Part shown: positions 46,385-56,622 of the stretch, in pieces | Numbering within the stretch: the stretch's first letter is position 1 | How the letters are laid out: each line of letters begins with the position of its first letter | Source: Bacteroidales bacterium | GTDB lineage: Bacteria > Bacteroidota > Bacteroidia > Bacteroidales > UBA932 | Length of the DNA stretch: 64,000 nucleotides | Direction of reading: 5' to 3' | Assembly (NCBI GenBank): GCA_017631435.1 | Contig: JAGBTG010000035.1 | Location: 62,001 to 126,000, forward strand | The notes under the pieces: generated by a model | Told to the model about the DNA's origin: nothing | Database searches by the model: none | Seen by the model: the letters and a program-made list of their open reading frames with translations, nothing else | Program-made: the position numbers and the translations under genes

Positions 46385-47572
46385 ATGAGAGACGTTTGTA
46401 TCAGCAAAGGTATTTATTACATGGGAGTGAATGACAGGCGCAAGCATCTGTTTGAGAACAACTGGCCTCTCCCATTTGGAGTTTCATACAACTCATATCT
46501 TATAAAAGATGAGAAGAGTGTCCTTATTGACACCATTGAATACGGCAGCAACGACAACTTCCTTAACCACATTGAGCGCATTCTTGCAGGAGCACCGCTT
46601 GATTACCTTGTAGTGAACCACATGGAGCCCGACCACTCAAGCATGATTGAGTGCGTTACAAGAAGATTTCCCAATGTAAAACTTATTGGAAATGCCCAGA
46701 CTGCAAAAATCCTGAAACTTTATTTCAATCTTCCCGACGAATCCATCATGATTGTAAAGGATGGTGAAACAATCTCATTGGGAGAGCATACATTGTCATT
46801 CCACCTTATACCTTGGGTACACTGGCCGGAGACAATGGTAACTTATGAGCAGACAACACAGACTTTGTTCTCCTGCGATGCATTCGGCGGTTTTGGTACA
46901 TTGGACGGAAGCATATTTGATGATGAGAATGATTTTGAAGGACACTACAAGTCTGAGATGTTGAGATATTACTCCAATATTGTGGGTAAGTACAGTGGCA
47001 TGGTACAGAAAGCGTTCGACAAGCTGTCGGGAGTACCAATCAAAACCATTTGTCCATCCCATGGCCTTGTTTGGAGAGGAAATCCAGGCAGAGTGCTTGA
47101 ACTTTATTCAAAGTGGTGCAATTGGGAGAGCGAGAAAGGTGTTGTGTTGGTTTATGCCAGCATGTACGGCAATACAGAGCAGATGGCAGATTTCATTGGA
47201 AGGATTTTGGGCGAAAAAGGAATTCCTGTAAGGACATACGATGTTTCCAAGACACACGTATCTTACATATTGAGTGACATTTGGAAATACAAAGGGCTTA
47301 TTCTTGGAACCTGTGCATACAATGCGCAGATGCATCCTATGATGGAACATCTTTGCAATGAAATAAAATTGATAGCACCAAAGAACAAAACTTTGTCTAT
47401 CTTTGGTAGTTCTACCTGGAACGGTGCAGGCGTGAAAGCGTTGGTAAAATATGCACCTGAGATGGGTATGGAGGTGTCGGGAACTCCTTTAGAGATTATG
47501 GGTTCTGCCACTTATGATAAGCTTGCGCAAAGTGCGGAGGCTTTTGTTGATGAATTTGTAAAATCGTTATAA
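46385..47572 (+). CDS. FprA-type flavodiiron protein
   Basis: The 395-residue protein has an N-terminal metallo-beta-lactamase-like diiron domain with the HxExD ligands in VVNHMEPDHSSMIE and further His in PWVHWPETM and CPSHGLVW. A C-terminal flavodoxin domain follows (VVLVYASMYGNTEQMADFI). Flavodiiron proteins reduce O2 or NO to protect anaerobes. No rubredoxin domain is fused. It starts 4 nt after ligA. Confidence 0.94.
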   Translation: MRDVCISKGIYYMGVNDRRKHLFENNWPLPFGVSYNSYLIKDEKSVLIDTIEYGSNDNFLNHIERILAGAPLDYLVVNHMEPDHSSMIECVTRRFPNVKLIGNAQTAKILKLYFNLPDESIMIVKDGETISLGEHTLSFHLIPWVHWPETMVTYEQTTQTLFSCDAFGGFGTLDGSIFDDENDFEGHYKSEMLRYYSNIVGKYSGMVQKAFDKLSGVPIKTICPSHGLVWRGNPGRVLELYSKWCNWESEKGVVLVYASMYGNTEQMADFIGRILGEKGIPVRTYDVSKTHVSYILSDIWKYKGLILGTCAYNAQMHPMMEHLCNEIKLIAPKNKTLSIFGSSTWNGAGVKALVKYAPEMGMEVSGTPLEIMGSATYDKLAQSAEAFVDEFVKSL

Positions 47573-47582
47573 TACTGCAAAT

Positions 47583-47948
47583 ATGAACGTTAACGATATT
47601 TTTGAAGTTACAATTACCGTACAGGAGTCTGATACGGCTATTGCACATAAATCCGGTGGATTGCCGGTGTATGCAACACCTGCAATGATTGCACTTATGG
47701 AGAATGCGGCATTCATGCTTTTGAAAAATGATGGCAAGGACAGCGTTGGAACAGAGATGAATGTAAAGCATACAAGGGCATGTCTTGTTGGAACTGAAGT
47801 TACTGCCAAGGCAACCGTTACCTCAATCAACGGCAACTGGGTAAATTTCAATGTTGTAGCCTCAGATAATAAAGGTGAGATAGGGAATGGTGTACATACC
47901 CGCTACATCATTGATGCAGAGAAATTTATGAGTAAATTAAACAAGTAA
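47583..47948 (+). CDS. Hot-dog thioesterase, FlK-like
   Basis: This 121-residue single hot-dog domain shows GGLPVYATPAMIALMENAA (FlK-type catalytic loop), VGTEMNVKHTRACLVGTEV and HTRYIIDAEKF. The family includes fluoroacetyl-CoA thioesterase but most members act on ordinary acyl-CoAs. Its place between fprA and yihY gives no clear substrate. Confidence 0.85.
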   Translation: MNVNDIFEVTITVQESDTAIAHKSGGLPVYATPAMIALMENAAFMLLKNDGKDSVGTEMNVKHTRACLVGTEVTAKATVTSINGNWVNFNVVASDNKGEIGNGVHTRYIIDAEKFMSKLNK

Positions 47949-47949
47949 A

Positions 47950-48936
47950 TTGAAAGACCTGTTTGAAGAAATACGTGAATTGTACAATTGGTTTATACAA
48001 TTTGTCACTGATGATATCTGGCATTTGAATCTCCAGGATTTCTCAAAGGCAAAGACACAGCTTATCAAATACCTTAAAGTTGCGGTAATTACTGTTAAGG
48101 AGGCTGGAATAAACCATTTGGGACTTTATGCCTTTTCTCTCAGTTTCTTCACTACAATGGCAATGGTACCGTTTGCTGCTGTTGCTTTTGCTGTTACTGA
48201 AGGTTTTGGACTCAAGACAACTTTGCAGAATCTGCTTCTTGAGTATTTTTCTGATAACAGGGAAATTGTTCAGCTTATAATAGGATTTGCCGAGAATATA
48301 GTTACAATAAGCCAACAGGATGCTTTTGGTATAATAAGCTTGCTGTTCTTTATAGGAACTGTAGTTTGGCTGATTCTTAAAGTAGAAAAATGCTTTAATG
48401 TCATATGGAAGGCCGAAAGGGGAAGGTCTTTGGCCAAAAGATTCCTCTATTACCTTGGAATATTGATAGTTGCCCCTTTGGTCATTACAATGTTCCTGTC
48501 GGTAACCTTGGTATTTACCAGTACAATGAACTCAATTGGATTTGATTTCCAATTATTCATGTATGCAGGGTTTCTGATCAGATGGCTGGCATTTTATGGA
48601 ATAATAGCACTGTTCTTTACAATACTGTACAAATATGTGCCAAATGTAAAAGTGAAGTTTTCTGCAGCTTTTTTTGCGGCACTCATTTCTGCAGTTTTTT
48701 TTGTAGGATGGCAATACATTTATATGGAAACCCAATTGCTTGTTTCCAGGCTCAACACGGTTTATGGCGCATTTGCTGCCATACCGCTGTTCCTCATTTG
48801 GATGAATGTGAGCTGGACGATCATATTGGTAGGTGCAGAGATTTCTCACGCCTACCAGTACCAGGAGCAGTACACTTCTGAAGATGATTATGAAAAGCTT
48901 GAGAAAGAAGTAATTGAAAAGATCAATTTGGAATGA
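47950..48936 (+). CDS. YihY/BrkB family inner-membrane protein
   Basis: The 328-residue protein has six hydrophobic helices and family motifs: HLGLYAFSLSFFTTMAMVPF, WLILKVEKCFNVIWKAERGR and ILVGAEISHAYQYQEQY. The function of the family is not settled; it was once called ribonuclease BN in error. The start is TTG one base after the preceding stop (LKDLFEEIREL). No ATG lies before the first membrane helix. The stop overlaps the hydG start (ATGA). Confidence 0.87.
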   Translation: MKDLFEEIRELYNWFIQFVTDDIWHLNLQDFSKAKTQLIKYLKVAVITVKEAGINHLGLYAFSLSFFTTMAMVPFAAVAFAVTEGFGLKTTLQNLLLEYFSDNREIVQLIIGFAENIVTISQQDAFGIISLLFFIGTVVWLILKVEKCFNVIWKAERGRSLAKRFLYYLGILIVAPLVITMFLSVTLVFTSTMNSIGFDFQLFMYAGFLIRWLAFYGIIALFFTILYKYVPNVKVKFSAAFFAALISAVFFVGWQYIYMETQLLVSRLNTVYGAFAAIPLFLIWMNVSWTIILVGAEISHAYQYQEQYTSEDDYEKLEKEVIEKINLE

Positions 48937-50360
48937 AAGGAATTAAGATGGATATGAAATTGTCTGCAAATGCCGTCAATTTTATTGATGAAGCCAAATT
49001 GCAGAATTTGTTGGAGAACTCAAAAGAAGATCTCCCAAGAGCGAGAGAGCTGTTCAAAAAAGCATTGGACAAGAAACCTCTTTCTGTTGAAGAAACAGCA
49101 GTATTGCTTGCAATAGAGTCTGAAGAAGGACTCAAAGAACTTTTTGCAGCAGCAAGAGAGCTTAAAAGGAAAGTATACGGCAACAGGATTGTACTGTTTG
49201 CACCACTTTATGTTGGCAACCACTGTGTAAACAACTGCAAATACTGCGGTTTCAGGAAGGATGCCAAAGGTATTGTAAGGAAGACCCTTAACAATAAGGA
49301 ACTCATCAGTGAAATTGAAAACCTTGAGAAAGCAGGGCACAAGAGACTTATTCTTGTATTTGGAGAGTCGCCTGTTTATACTCCGGAGTTCATTGCAGAG
49401 AGTGTAAAAACCTGCTACAGCATAAAGGTTGGAAATGGGGAAATAAGAAGGGTGAACATAAATGCAGCCCCTCTTGATGTTGAAGGTTTCAGAATTGTAA
49501 AGGAATCGGGAATTGGTACTTTCCAGATTTTCCAGGAGACCTACCATCAGGAAACCTATTCAAAATACCATCCGTCGGGAGACATAAAAGGAGACTACAT
49601 GTGGCGTCTGAATGCTATGGACAGGGCATTTGAGGCCGGTATTGATGATATGGGCATTGGAGCATTGTTTGGACTGTATAACTGGAAATATGAGGTTTTG
49701 GGTCTTGTATCGCATGCACTTCATCTGCAGAACACCTGCGGAGTTGGTCCGCACACTATAAGTTTCCCAAGAATCAAACCTGCGGCAGATATGAATCTTG
49801 AATTGCCTTATGAGGTTTCTGATGATGAATTCAAGAGACTTGTTGCAATTTTGCGTCTTGCTGTTCCATATACAGGCCTTATAATGACAGCACGAGAGAG
49901 CAGTGCAATAAGGGATGAGGTGATAGAATTTGGTGTATCGCAGATTGATGCAGGTACCAAACTTGAAATTGGCGGATACCAGAACCAGAAAGGAGACGAG
50001 CAGGACATTACCAAAGAGCAGTTTGTAATTGGCGATACCAGGGAGCTTGATGATGTAATGCATTGGCTTCTTACTAAAGGATATATACCAAGTTTCTGTA
50101 CTGCATGCTACAGGATGGGACGTACAGGGGAACATTTTATGGAGTTTGCAATTCCAGGCTTCATCAAAAGGTTCTGTACTCCAAATGCCATCATAACTAT
50201 GGCAGAATATCTTGAGGACTATGCAAGTGATAGAACCAAGGAAGCAGGATACTCTCTAATAGAGAAAGAATTGGAGAAGCTTCCCGACAGCGTACAGAAG
50301 GAAAAGATTATAGCACATCTGGAAGCTGTAAAGAACGGTACAAGAGATTTAAGGTTTTAG
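48933..50360 (+). CDS. hydG: [FeFe]-hydrogenase H-cluster radical SAM maturase HydG
   Basis: The 475-residue ThiH-like radical SAM enzyme has the SAM cluster CX3CX2C at Cys98/102/105 (NHCVNNCKYC). The HydG-specific second-cluster motif CX2CX22C is exact: Cys389, Cys392, Cys415 (SFCTAC, RFC). This C-terminal motif separates HydG from ThiH. It splits tyrosine to make the CO and CN- ligands of the H-cluster. hydE, hydF and hydrogenase genes are not in the window. It overlaps the yihY stop by 4 nt. Confidence 0.95.
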   Translation: MKGIKMDMKLSANAVNFIDEAKLQNLLENSKEDLPRARELFKKALDKKPLSVEETAVLLAIESEEGLKELFAAARELKRKVYGNRIVLFAPLYVGNHCVNNCKYCGFRKDAKGIVRKTLNNKELISEIENLEKAGHKRLILVFGESPVYTPEFIAESVKTCYSIKVGNGEIRRVNINAAPLDVEGFRIVKESGIGTFQIFQETYHQETYSKYHPSGDIKGDYMWRLNAMDRAFEAGIDDMGIGALFGLYNWKYEVLGLVSHALHLQNTCGVGPHTISFPRIKPAADMNLELPYEVSDDEFKRLVAILRLAVPYTGLIMTARESSAIRDEVIEFGVSQIDAGTKLEIGGYQNQKGDEQDITKEQFVIGDTRELDDVMHWLLTKGYIPSFCTACYRMGRTGEHFMEFAIPGFIKRFCTPNAIITMAEYLEDYASDRTKEAGYSLIEKELEKLPDSVQKEKIIAHLEAVKNGTRDLRF

Positions 50361-50361
50361 T

Positions 50362-52647
50362 ATGTTTACACAAGAGGACAATGAATTGATTCAAAGGGAA
50401 TTTGAATCATTGAGGATTGCGAGTCTGAAAAGATGTGCAAACCAGGAGGAATATGAAGATGTAATCAGGGCATTCGAGTTTGCCAACGAGGCCCATAAAG
50501 GTGTAAGGAGACGCTCAGGAGAGCCATATATCCTCCACCCTATTGCAGTAGCAAAGATTGTAGTTGAAGAAATTGGACTTGGCTACAAATCTATTGTTAC
50601 AGCCCTGCTGCATGACATTGTAGAGGATACAGAGTATACTGTAGAAGATTTGTCGAGGTTGTTCGGCCCCAAGGTTGCATCTCTTGTAGACGGCCTTACA
50701 AAGATCAAGTCTGCAATGGACAACAAGCACAATTCCAATAAGAATGACGAGATTTCCATGCAGGCGGAGAATTTCAAGAGAATCCTCCTTACCCTCAATG
50801 ATGATGTGAGAGTTGTCCTCATTAAACTGGCAGACCGACTTCACAACCTACGAACAATAGGTTCAATGCCTGAGCGCAAGAAAGACAAGATTCTCAGTGA
50901 GAGCATCTATATCTTTGTTCCTCTTGCACACAAGCTTGGACTTTACAGAATGAAGTCCGAGATGGAAAATATCTGGTTGCAGTACAGGGAACCGGAATAT
51001 TATGCCAAAATTACAAGAAAGATTGATGAGCTGATTGATGAAAGAGGTGATTCTATAGACCAGTTTATTGCACCAATCAATCAGTCCCTGCATTATGAGG
51101 GTTATAAATTTACAATTACAAAAAGGATAAAGAGCCCCTACTCCATCTGGAAAAAGATGGAGAAGAAGGGTGTCGCATTTGAACAGATTTATGACCTCTT
51201 TGCTGTAAGGATCATTTTTGAACCTAAAGAAGGCATATCTGAGAGGAAACAGTGTTGGGATATCTATTCAATCATATCAGAGCACTACCGCTCCAAGATG
51301 GACCGTATCAGGGACTGGGTAAGTGTTCCAAAATCCAATGGATATGAGGCTCTCCACTGTACCCTTATGAGTCCTAACGGCAATTGGGTTGAAGTTCAGA
51401 TCCGTTCAGACAGGATGAACCAGATAGCTGAAAAGGGTGTTGCTGCCCATTGGAGCTATAAAGGTGTGAACAGAAGCGAGACCGAACTGGACAATTGGCT
51501 TGCAATGGTACGTGAAGTTCTTGAGAATCCGGATGTAAGTGCACTTGAATTCCTGGACAAATTCCATGAAGGTCTCCTCTCTTCCGAGATCTATGTCTTT
51601 ACTCCAAGAGGAGATTCAAAATCCCTTCCAAAAGGGGCAACAGCATTGGATTTTGCCTATTATATCCACAGCAAGATTGGAAACAAGGCTATAGCAGCCA
51701 AAGTAAACCACAGGCTGGTACCACTTTCACATGAATTGAACAACGGTGACCAGATTGAGATAATTACTGCCGAGGCGCAAAAACCTGTAAGGGAATGGCT
51801 TACCTTTGCCCATACTCCTAAGGCTAAAGACCTCATTTATGAAGCACTCAAAGCTGATATAGATGATGTAATGGCCACAGGCCAACATATTCTAGAAGAA
51901 GAACTTTCTAAATTGGGAGTAAAAGTACAGAATAGAGTAATCAGAAAACTGCTCATAGAGTACAAGCTCAACAATAAGGATGAACTTTACACCAAGATTG
52001 CAACAGGTGTTGTAAAACTGGATGAGCTTGACAAGATTCTCCGTAAAAACAATGAGAACAAGTGGGTAAAATACTGGAAACTGCAGTTCTTCTCATCTTC
52101 TGAAGAGGAAGAAGACAGTGAAGATATGCTTGATGACCAGGAGAAGCCGGTAGAGAAAAAACCTGCCATTGACAAGAAGAAAGATTATCTTCTTCAGGAT
52201 AATATAGACAAAACCCTTACTTACCAGGTTGCAGATTGCTGCAGTCCTATCCCAGGTGATGCTATTGTAGGTTTTGTAGATGAGCACAATAACGTTATCA
52301 TCCACAAGAAAGTATGTCCTAAAGCCATTTCATTGGCAACAGTACAGGGCGAAAAGATCATTAATGCCAAATGGACAAAACATACTTTCTACTCTTTCCT
52401 TGTACGAATGAGCTTGAGAGGTATTGACAGGATGGGCATTGTAAATGAAATTACAAAATATATCACTCTTGATTTGAGTGTTAATATACGTAAGATCCAT
52501 TTTGAAACACATGACGGAATATTTGACGGATACATAGACCTCTATGTTCATGATGCCCAAGACCTTGAGATGATTATGAAACGTATCCTTGAAGTTAAAG
52601 GAGTTGAAAGTGTAACCAGAACCGACATTAAAACAGAAGAAAACTAG
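50362..52647 (+). CDS. RelA/SpoT bifunctional (p)ppGpp synthetase/hydrolase
   Basis: The 761-residue protein shows an HD hydrolase domain (HPIAVAKIV, ALLHDIVEDTEYT, KLADRLHNLRT), a synthetase domain (YDLFAVRIIFE, RDWVSVPKSNGYEALHC, VEVQIRSDRMNQIAEKG), a TGS domain (VFTPRGDSKSLPKGATALDF) and a C-terminal ACT domain (LRGIDRMGIVNEITKYI). Both catalytic sites look complete, as in SpoT/Rel. It sets the stringent-response alarmone level. No TCCCGAC motif occurs in it. Confidence 0.95.
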   Translation: MFTQEDNELIQREFESLRIASLKRCANQEEYEDVIRAFEFANEAHKGVRRRSGEPYILHPIAVAKIVVEEIGLGYKSIVTALLHDIVEDTEYTVEDLSRLFGPKVASLVDGLTKIKSAMDNKHNSNKNDEISMQAENFKRILLTLNDDVRVVLIKLADRLHNLRTIGSMPERKKDKILSESIYIFVPLAHKLGLYRMKSEMENIWLQYREPEYYAKITRKIDELIDERGDSIDQFIAPINQSLHYEGYKFTITKRIKSPYSIWKKMEKKGVAFEQIYDLFAVRIIFEPKEGISERKQCWDIYSIISEHYRSKMDRIRDWVSVPKSNGYEALHCTLMSPNGNWVEVQIRSDRMNQIAEKGVAAHWSYKGVNRSETELDNWLAMVREVLENPDVSALEFLDKFHEGLLSSEIYVFTPRGDSKSLPKGATALDFAYYIHSKIGNKAIAAKVNHRLVPLSHELNNGDQIEIITAEAQKPVREWLTFAHTPKAKDLIYEALKADIDDVMATGQHILEEELSKLGVKVQNRVIRKLLIEYKLNNKDELYTKIATGVVKLDELDKILRKNNENKWVKYWKLQFFSSSEEEEDSEDMLDDQEKPVEKKPAIDKKKDYLLQDNIDKTLTYQVADCCSPIPGDAIVGFVDEHNNVIIHKKVCPKAISLATVQGEKIINAKWTKHTFYSFLVRMSLRGIDRMGIVNEITKYITLDLSVNIRKIHFETHDGIFDGYIDLYVHDAQDLEMIMKRILEVKGVESVTRTDIKTEEN

Positions 52648-52648
52648 A

Positions 52649-54472
52649 ATGAATTTTATAAAAAGAAATATTGGCACCCTTGTAACTTTGATACTGGTTG
52701 CAGTATACTGCTTCCATTCAAGTTCATGTGCCAGTACCAAGGCTGCCCCAAGTGGAGGACCTAAAGACACATTGCCACCAGAAATTGTGGCAATGGTACC
52801 AGCTGCAAGTTCCACCGGTTTCCCGGTTGAAGATGGTGAAATTACAATTACATTCAACGAATATGTACAGGTTAAGGATGCCAACAAGAACATCATCCTT
52901 TCACCACCTTTGGAGAAACAGGTAAAGACCAGGATTAAAGGAAAATCTGTAATATTCACTTTCCCTGTTGCGCTTGATACCAATACATCATATTCTTTGA
53001 ATCTTGGCCAAGCAATAGTTGACAACAATGAGGGTAACCCTCTATATGGTCTCAGCTACAGTTTTTCAACAGGAAGTGTTTTGGACACTATGATGTTAAG
53101 CGGTACTGTTGTTGATGCAATTTCTCTTTTCCCTATGGAGAATGTAACTGTGGCACTATATGAGCAGGCTACTGATTCTACTGTCATTACTACAGCTCCA
53201 TCTGCTATTGCAAGAAGTGACAAATGGGGATATTTTGTTGTGAAGAACATCAAGCCGGTACCATACTATGTATTTGCATATACAGACGGCAATACAAACA
53301 ACCGTTATGACCAGGGATCTGAACAGATAGCTTTTCTGAATTTCCCAATCGTACCTGACCAGATAATGAAACAGGATTCCAAAGAACTTCAGTACTGTGA
53401 TCCTATAGATACTGTTGCTTGCCTTGCACGTCCATCACAAATACAACTTGGAATCTTTGCAGAAAAAAATACAAACCAATTTGTACGTGATTATAAAAGG
53501 TTCAGCAAAAGAGGCTCATATATTAAGTTCAGTGCGCCACTGGTACAGATTGACTCATTTGCAATTGAAGGTGTGAATCCTAACAGGATAATCAGACAAC
53601 TGAATACATCGGGAGACAGCCTTGTTTTTTGGATTGGCGGTGAAGGAAAGATTGATGATACATTGAGGGTTGCAATGAAATACATGAAAACAGATTCATT
53701 GGGAATGCAGTCACCATTTGTGGAAAAGCTCAAGTTTGTTGCTCCAGCTGAAAAAAAAGGTGGCAGAAAATCTGATGAAGAGCGTGCTAAAGAGAGAGAA
53801 AGAAGAAAAGACCTTCTTGAATTTTCAGCCGTTTCAGACAAGACAATGGTTGAGCAGAATGGTATAGTTCTCTCCTTCCCTGCTCCTGTTATGGAGTTTG
53901 ATACATCTAAGATTGAATTCACTACCAAAACACCTAAACTTGTTGAAAGTAAAGTCCCTTTTGGTGTTGAACAGGACTCCACTGAGTTCAACACTTACAT
54001 TATCAGGCCAAAAATTGAATTGATAAAAGGAAACGAATACAACATAATATTCCCTTTTGCAACGTTCAAGGATGTCAATGGCTTTACCAATGATTCAACT
54101 GCAAATACATTTACGCTTCCAACAGACGAAAACCTGAGTTCACTTACCCTTGAGATTAAGAATGTAAATGCAAGATACATTGTTGAACTGATTAATGCCA
54201 AGAGGACCAGGACGTTCAGGAAATACATAATTGAGGAGGATTGTGAACTTCTGTTCCCATATCTTAAAGCAGATGAATACTCTATCAGGATTACAGAAGA
54301 CAAGAACTCTAATGGAAAACTTGATACGGGAGATCTTCTTAAAAGAATACAGCCCGAGAAGGTTCTGCTTTACAAGCTCAATGATGAAAAGGATATAATT
54401 ACAATTTCTGAACGCACAGATATAGTTCAGGAACTGGATATGAATGAAATATTTGCTCCCGACAAGAACTGA
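52649..54472 (+). CDS. Lipoprotein with N-terminal Ig-like (Big_5) domain
   Basis: The 607-residue protein has a hydrophobic start and lipobox FHSSSC. The sequence CASTKAAPSGGPKDTLPPEI then leads into a bacterial Ig-like domain (VEDGEITITFNEYVQVKDAN, SYSLNLGQAIVDNNEGNPL). Further beta-rich domains include a carboxypeptidase-regulatory-like segment (SGTVVDAISLFPMENVTVAL). This layout is common in conserved Bacteroidota envelope lipoproteins of unknown role. It starts 1 nt after the rel/spo stop and shares one base with the next start. Confidence 0.85.
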   Translation: MNFIKRNIGTLVTLILVAVYCFHSSSCASTKAAPSGGPKDTLPPEIVAMVPAASSTGFPVEDGEITITFNEYVQVKDANKNIILSPPLEKQVKTRIKGKSVIFTFPVALDTNTSYSLNLGQAIVDNNEGNPLYGLSYSFSTGSVLDTMMLSGTVVDAISLFPMENVTVALYEQATDSTVITTAPSAIARSDKWGYFVVKNIKPVPYYVFAYTDGNTNNRYDQGSEQIAFLNFPIVPDQIMKQDSKELQYCDPIDTVACLARPSQIQLGIFAEKNTNQFVRDYKRFSKRGSYIKFSAPLVQIDSFAIEGVNPNRIIRQLNTSGDSLVFWIGGEGKIDDTLRVAMKYMKTDSLGMQSPFVEKLKFVAPAEKKGGRKSDEERAKERERRKDLLEFSAVSDKTMVEQNGIVLSFPAPVMEFDTSKIEFTTKTPKLVESKVPFGVEQDSTEFNTYIIRPKIELIKGNEYNIIFPFATFKDVNGFTNDSTANTFTLPTDENLSSLTLEIKNVNARYIVELINAKRTRTFRKYIIEEDCELLFPYLKADEYSIRITEDKNSNGKLDTGDLLKRIQPEKVLLYKLNDEKDIITISERTDIVQELDMNEIFAPDKN

Positions 54473-55230
54473 TGAAAAGAATATTTGCATTTTTGATTGT
54501 ACTGACATTGGCCCTTACACTTCCAGCCACTCTGCAAGCACAGAATGTGACTGAAGAGGAAGAGGCTTATCTAAAGGAATTTGACATGAATTCCTTTAAG
54601 GACGCTGGAACAAAAGTTAAGGACAGCACATATCTGTACCAGCACCTGATTGGTGTAAAATGGGGATATGCACTGTCAAATGTGGCTTTCAGCCAGTCTG
54701 CCAGCCATAAAGGATTCAATACTACAAAATCGTATGGAATTTACTATACATATCTCCACTCAATGCTTGGGAACCTTCCATTCTTTGGAATACAGTTGGG
54801 ACTTGAATCAACCGAGATGGGATATACCCATGTAACAAAAGTAGATGAAGTGATAATTGACGAGGCAGAACAGAGATACTCTGTAGCCGATTTCCAGATG
54901 CTTGCTATCTTTAGGGTTGATGCAAAAAAACTGAGGTTCTCTTTGGGTGCCGGTGGATACCTTTCATATATTTATGATACAGTTCTTCCACAGGGTATCC
55001 CTTCTACAACCAACAAAGGCGGTTTCGGACTGATTGGTCAGGGAGGTATGGCAATCAAGTTCCATCCAATTGAACTTCATTTTGAAGCAAGTTACAAATA
55101 TGGCCTTACCGAATTTCTCGACCCTCAGATCTATTCAAAGGACTATTGGCTATACACACATCCTAACCAGTTGCAGTTCTCGGTTGGCGTGCACTATAAC
55201 CTTGGAGGAAAATACTTTAAAAAGAAATGA
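54472..55230 (+). CDS. Outer-membrane beta-barrel protein (porin-like, unknown function)
   Basis: This 252-residue protein has a signal peptide (MKRIFAFLIVLTLALTLPATLQAQ). Alternating strands suit a small barrel (YGIYYTYLHSM, FGIQLGLESTEMGYTH, LRFSLGAGGYLSY, ELHFEASYKYGLTEF), with an aromatic-rich terminal strand (LQFSVGVHYNLGG). It overlaps the upstream lipoprotein gene by one base and ispG by four, so it probably works with the lipoprotein in the envelope. Confidence 0.75.
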   Translation: MKRIFAFLIVLTLALTLPATLQAQNVTEEEEAYLKEFDMNSFKDAGTKVKDSTYLYQHLIGVKWGYALSNVAFSQSASHKGFNTTKSYGIYYTYLHSMLGNLPFFGIQLGLESTEMGYTHVTKVDEVIIDEAEQRYSVADFQMLAIFRVDAKKLRFSLGAGGYLSYIYDTVLPQGIPSTTNKGGFGLIGQGGMAIKFHPIELHFEASYKYGLTEFLDPQIYSKDYWLYTHPNQLQFSVGVHYNLGGKYFKKK

Positions 55231-56537
55231 CAATGAACAGCATAGAAGTTAAAGTAGGAAACATTACAATTGGCGGCAATACCCCAATAAAAATACAGAC
55301 CATGTGCAACACCCATACTCAGGATGTTGCCCCTTCTGTTGCACAGTGTATTGAAATGGTTGAAGCTGGAGCTGAAATCATCAGACTCACTACCCAAGGA
55401 ATGAAAGAGGTTGAAGCTTTGGCAAAAATTAAGGCTGAACTCCGTTCACAGGGTATTGACGTACCTCTTGTAGCAGATGTACATTTCAATTCAGATGTTG
55501 CCATTGAGGTTGCCAAAATTGCTGAAAAAGTAAGGATCAATCCCGGTAATTTTGCAAAAGAGCACTCCGTTGCCCAAAGCCAGTTCAAGAAATTCATTGA
55601 CGTATGCAAGGAGTACGGTACCGCTGTGCGAATTGGTGTAAACCACGGATCTCTTGGCGAGCGTATAATCAACCTGTACGGCGATACACCTCTTGGAATG
55701 AAAGAGGCTGCAATGGAGTGGTTAAGAATGTGCAAGGAGAATGACTACAGCAACGTTGTAGTGTCTCTGAAGGCGAGCAATACAATTGTAATGTCAACTG
55801 CATACAGACTTCTTTGGGAGGCAATGAAGGAAGAAGGAATTGTGTATCCGGTGCATTTGGGAGTGACTGAAGCTGGCAACGGAGATACAGGCAGAATAAA
55901 GTCAGCTGTTGGAATTGCCGCTTTGCTCAAAGACGGCATTGGAGATACAATAAGGGTTTCATTGACAGAGAATCCTGTAAATGAGTTGCCTGTTGCACGT
56001 ACCATTGCCGACTACTTCTATAAAGGGGAATTTAAAGGGAACTGGATTCTTCAGAACAATAACCCTGTAGTACATTATGAGTGTGAGAGTTGGGATGAAT
56101 TCATCATTAAGGCATCGTGTGACTTCGGTCCTCTTCTTCTTGACAAACAGATAGATGACTTTTCCGTTACAGCCAACATTAATGGAATTGCTGCAACAGT
56201 GGAACAGATTGATGACTTTAAGGATAACCTGCAGCAGGCAGCAAGAAGAAAATTTACAAAACCTGAATATATTGCATGCCCCGGATGCGGAAGAACCCTT
56301 TACAATCTTGAGGAGACATTCAATGAGGTAAAACGCCGTACTGCCCACTTGAAAGGTGTAAGAATTGCAATCATGGGCTGTATAGTAAACGGCCCCGGTG
56401 AGATGGCAGATGCAGATTTCGGATATGTAGGAGAAGGTAAAGGGAAGGTATGCATCTATAAAGGAAAAGAACCTGTCATGCGCAGTGTTCCGCAGGAAGA
56501 GGCAATAGATGCGTTATTAAAAGTAATTGAAGGGTGA
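55227..56537 (+). CDS. ispG: 4-hydroxy-3-methylbut-2-enyl-diphosphate synthase (IspG/GcpE), shortened form
   Basis: This 436-residue IspG has the TIM-barrel opening GGNTPIKIQTMCNTHTQDV, VPLVADVHFN and KVRINPGNF. The C-terminal [4Fe-4S] domain has CPGCGRTLYNLEE and MGCIVNGPGEMADADFGYVG with three cluster Cys. It makes HMBPP in the MEP isoprenoid pathway. Many Bacteroidota IspG proteins are about 600 residues with a large inserted middle domain; here only a short insert (about residues 270-340) remains. It ends the nine-gene run before a terminator. Confidence 0.94.
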   Translation: MTMNSIEVKVGNITIGGNTPIKIQTMCNTHTQDVAPSVAQCIEMVEAGAEIIRLTTQGMKEVEALAKIKAELRSQGIDVPLVADVHFNSDVAIEVAKIAEKVRINPGNFAKEHSVAQSQFKKFIDVCKEYGTAVRIGVNHGSLGERIINLYGDTPLGMKEAAMEWLRMCKENDYSNVVVSLKASNTIVMSTAYRLLWEAMKEEGIVYPVHLGVTEAGNGDTGRIKSAVGIAALLKDGIGDTIRVSLTENPVNELPVARTIADYFYKGEFKGNWILQNNNPVVHYECESWDEFIIKASCDFGPLLLDKQIDDFSVTANINGIAATVEQIDDFKDNLQQAARRKFTKPEYIACPGCGRTLYNLEETFNEVKRRTAHLKGVRIAIMGCIVNGPGEMADADFGYVGEGKGKVCIYKGKEPVMRSVPQEEAIDALLKVIEG

Positions 56538-56557
56538 CCCAAAGGTCACTCTTTTTT
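56531..56557 (+). terminator. Rho-independent terminator after ispG
   Basis: AGGGTGACC and GGTCACTCT pair over 9 bp (one G-U) around CAAA, followed by T6. It overlaps the ispG stop codon and ends the ligA-ispG run. Confidence 0.88.
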
Positions 56558-56622
56558 CATATTTACCCTATCCGTCATCCATATTGCCTATCCCATACGG
56601 TAATGTATTTTTTCACAAATAA

